The notes under the pieces: model-generated
What the model was told of the DNA's origin: nothing
Seen by the model: the letters and a program-made list of their open reading frames with translations, nothing else
The model's database searches: none
NCBI RefSeq assembly: GCF_003057875.1
Contig: NZ_PYXZ01000001.1
Location: 620,001-684,000, forward strand
Direction: 5' to 3'
Origin: Nocardioides currus
Lineage (GTDB): Bacteria > Actinomycetota > Actinomycetes > Propionibacteriales > Nocardioidaceae
Length of the DNA stretch: 64,000 bases
Made by a program: the position numbers and the translations under genes
In this document: piece after piece, positions 63,834 to 64,000 of the stretch
Layout: each line of letters starts with the position of its first letter
Position numbering within the stretch: position 1 is the first letter of the stretch

Positions 63834-64000
63834 CGTCGAACTCCAGCTCGCCGACGGGGTTGGCGAACTCGCTGACGCGCAACGAGACCTGCATCCGCCA
63901 CGTGCCCGCGGACGGGAGCACGACCTCCGCCGTGTAGAGCCCCGCCGACACGGGCTGCAGGGGGACGTTGCCCAGCACCACCCGGTCGGAGGCGAGCCGG
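63826..64000 (-). CDS. C-terminal fragment of a CopC/CopD-like copper resistance protein
   Basis: The minus strand is open from the window edge to a TGA at 63826-63828. The visible 57 residues end NPVGELEFDVS and include AGLYTAEVVLPSAGTWRMQV, the beta-sandwich end typical of the extracellular domain attached to actinobacterial CopC/CopD proteins. The bulk of the gene lies beyond the window, so the assignment is tentative. Confidence 0.5.
   Translation of the reverse strand, partial: RLASDRVVLGNVPLQPVSAGLYTAEVVLPSAGTWRMQVSLRVSEFANPVGELEFDVS

Overview
This window is a very GC-rich chromosomal segment of an actinobacterium. Gene content and order (bldC with the tiny ribosomal protein bS22, lsr2, clpC, radA-disA, tilS-hpt-ftsH-folEPBK, NAD/pantothenate cluster, ECF41 sigma factor, F420-associated metalloprotease) point to Nocardioides or a close relative in Propionibacteriales; the genus is inferred from style, not proven. 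No rRNA, tRNA, integrase, transposase, CRISPR array or prophage was seen. It reads as core chromosome with unusual small repeats between genes.

Layout. 0-4.2 kb: the tail of a sigma factor and its DUF5667 partner, then an acyltransferase, an SDR, bS22 and BldC on the minus strand. 4.3-7.5 kb: acuC, and a divergent run of two small membrane proteins, a DCC-type protein and a TetR regulator, with two TTGAAC palindromes around the first start. 7.8-16.4 kb: a SigE-type sigma/membrane-partner pair, an ABC exporter followed by proline dehydrogenase and proC, an animal-type heme peroxidase, TetR, a sugar isomerase and Ppx/GppA. 16.5-21.5 kb: a Cys-rich protein, VOC protein, methyltransferase, a second sigma/partner pair and a LacI regulator. 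21.6-29.7 kb: radA, disA, a secreted-type protein, mutY, clpC, lsr2. 29.8-35.4 kb: coaX, nadC, nadB, panD, panC and a DUF2520 protein, a compact NAD/CoA precursor cluster. 35.6-45.8 kb: methionine importer metQNI, glycosyltransferases and a sulfotransferase, and a betaine/choline-type importer. 46.2-57.4 kb: GNAT, folate genes, ftsH, hpt, tilS, metalloprotease, dacB, with ppa divergent. 58.1-64 kb: ECF41 sigma factor with its carboxymuconolactone decarboxylase-type partner, methyltransferase, hydrolase, acyl-CoA dehydrogenase, sulfotransferase and the end of a CopC/D-like gene.

The most unusual content is non-coding or barely coding. (1) Short elements with ATGA (or GTGA) ends sit directly before gene starts. 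Each encodes an Arg-rich mini-ORF whose stop overlaps the next start. Two 80-bp copies precede radA; a different 68-bp family occurs once inside the ABC operon and once before the metalloprotease. They resemble mycobacterial MIRUs in architecture. (2) A family of hairpin repeats of about 82 bp forms tandem arrays in three places (about 7.7, 24.4 and 46.0 kb), always between converging genes. (3) Other perfect inverted repeats mark gene ends, including one carrying all three stop codons in three frames on both strands. (4) Many genes appear leaderless, with TAnnnT boxes 6-8 nt before the start codon, including several divergent pairs with overlapping or nearly overlapping promoters.
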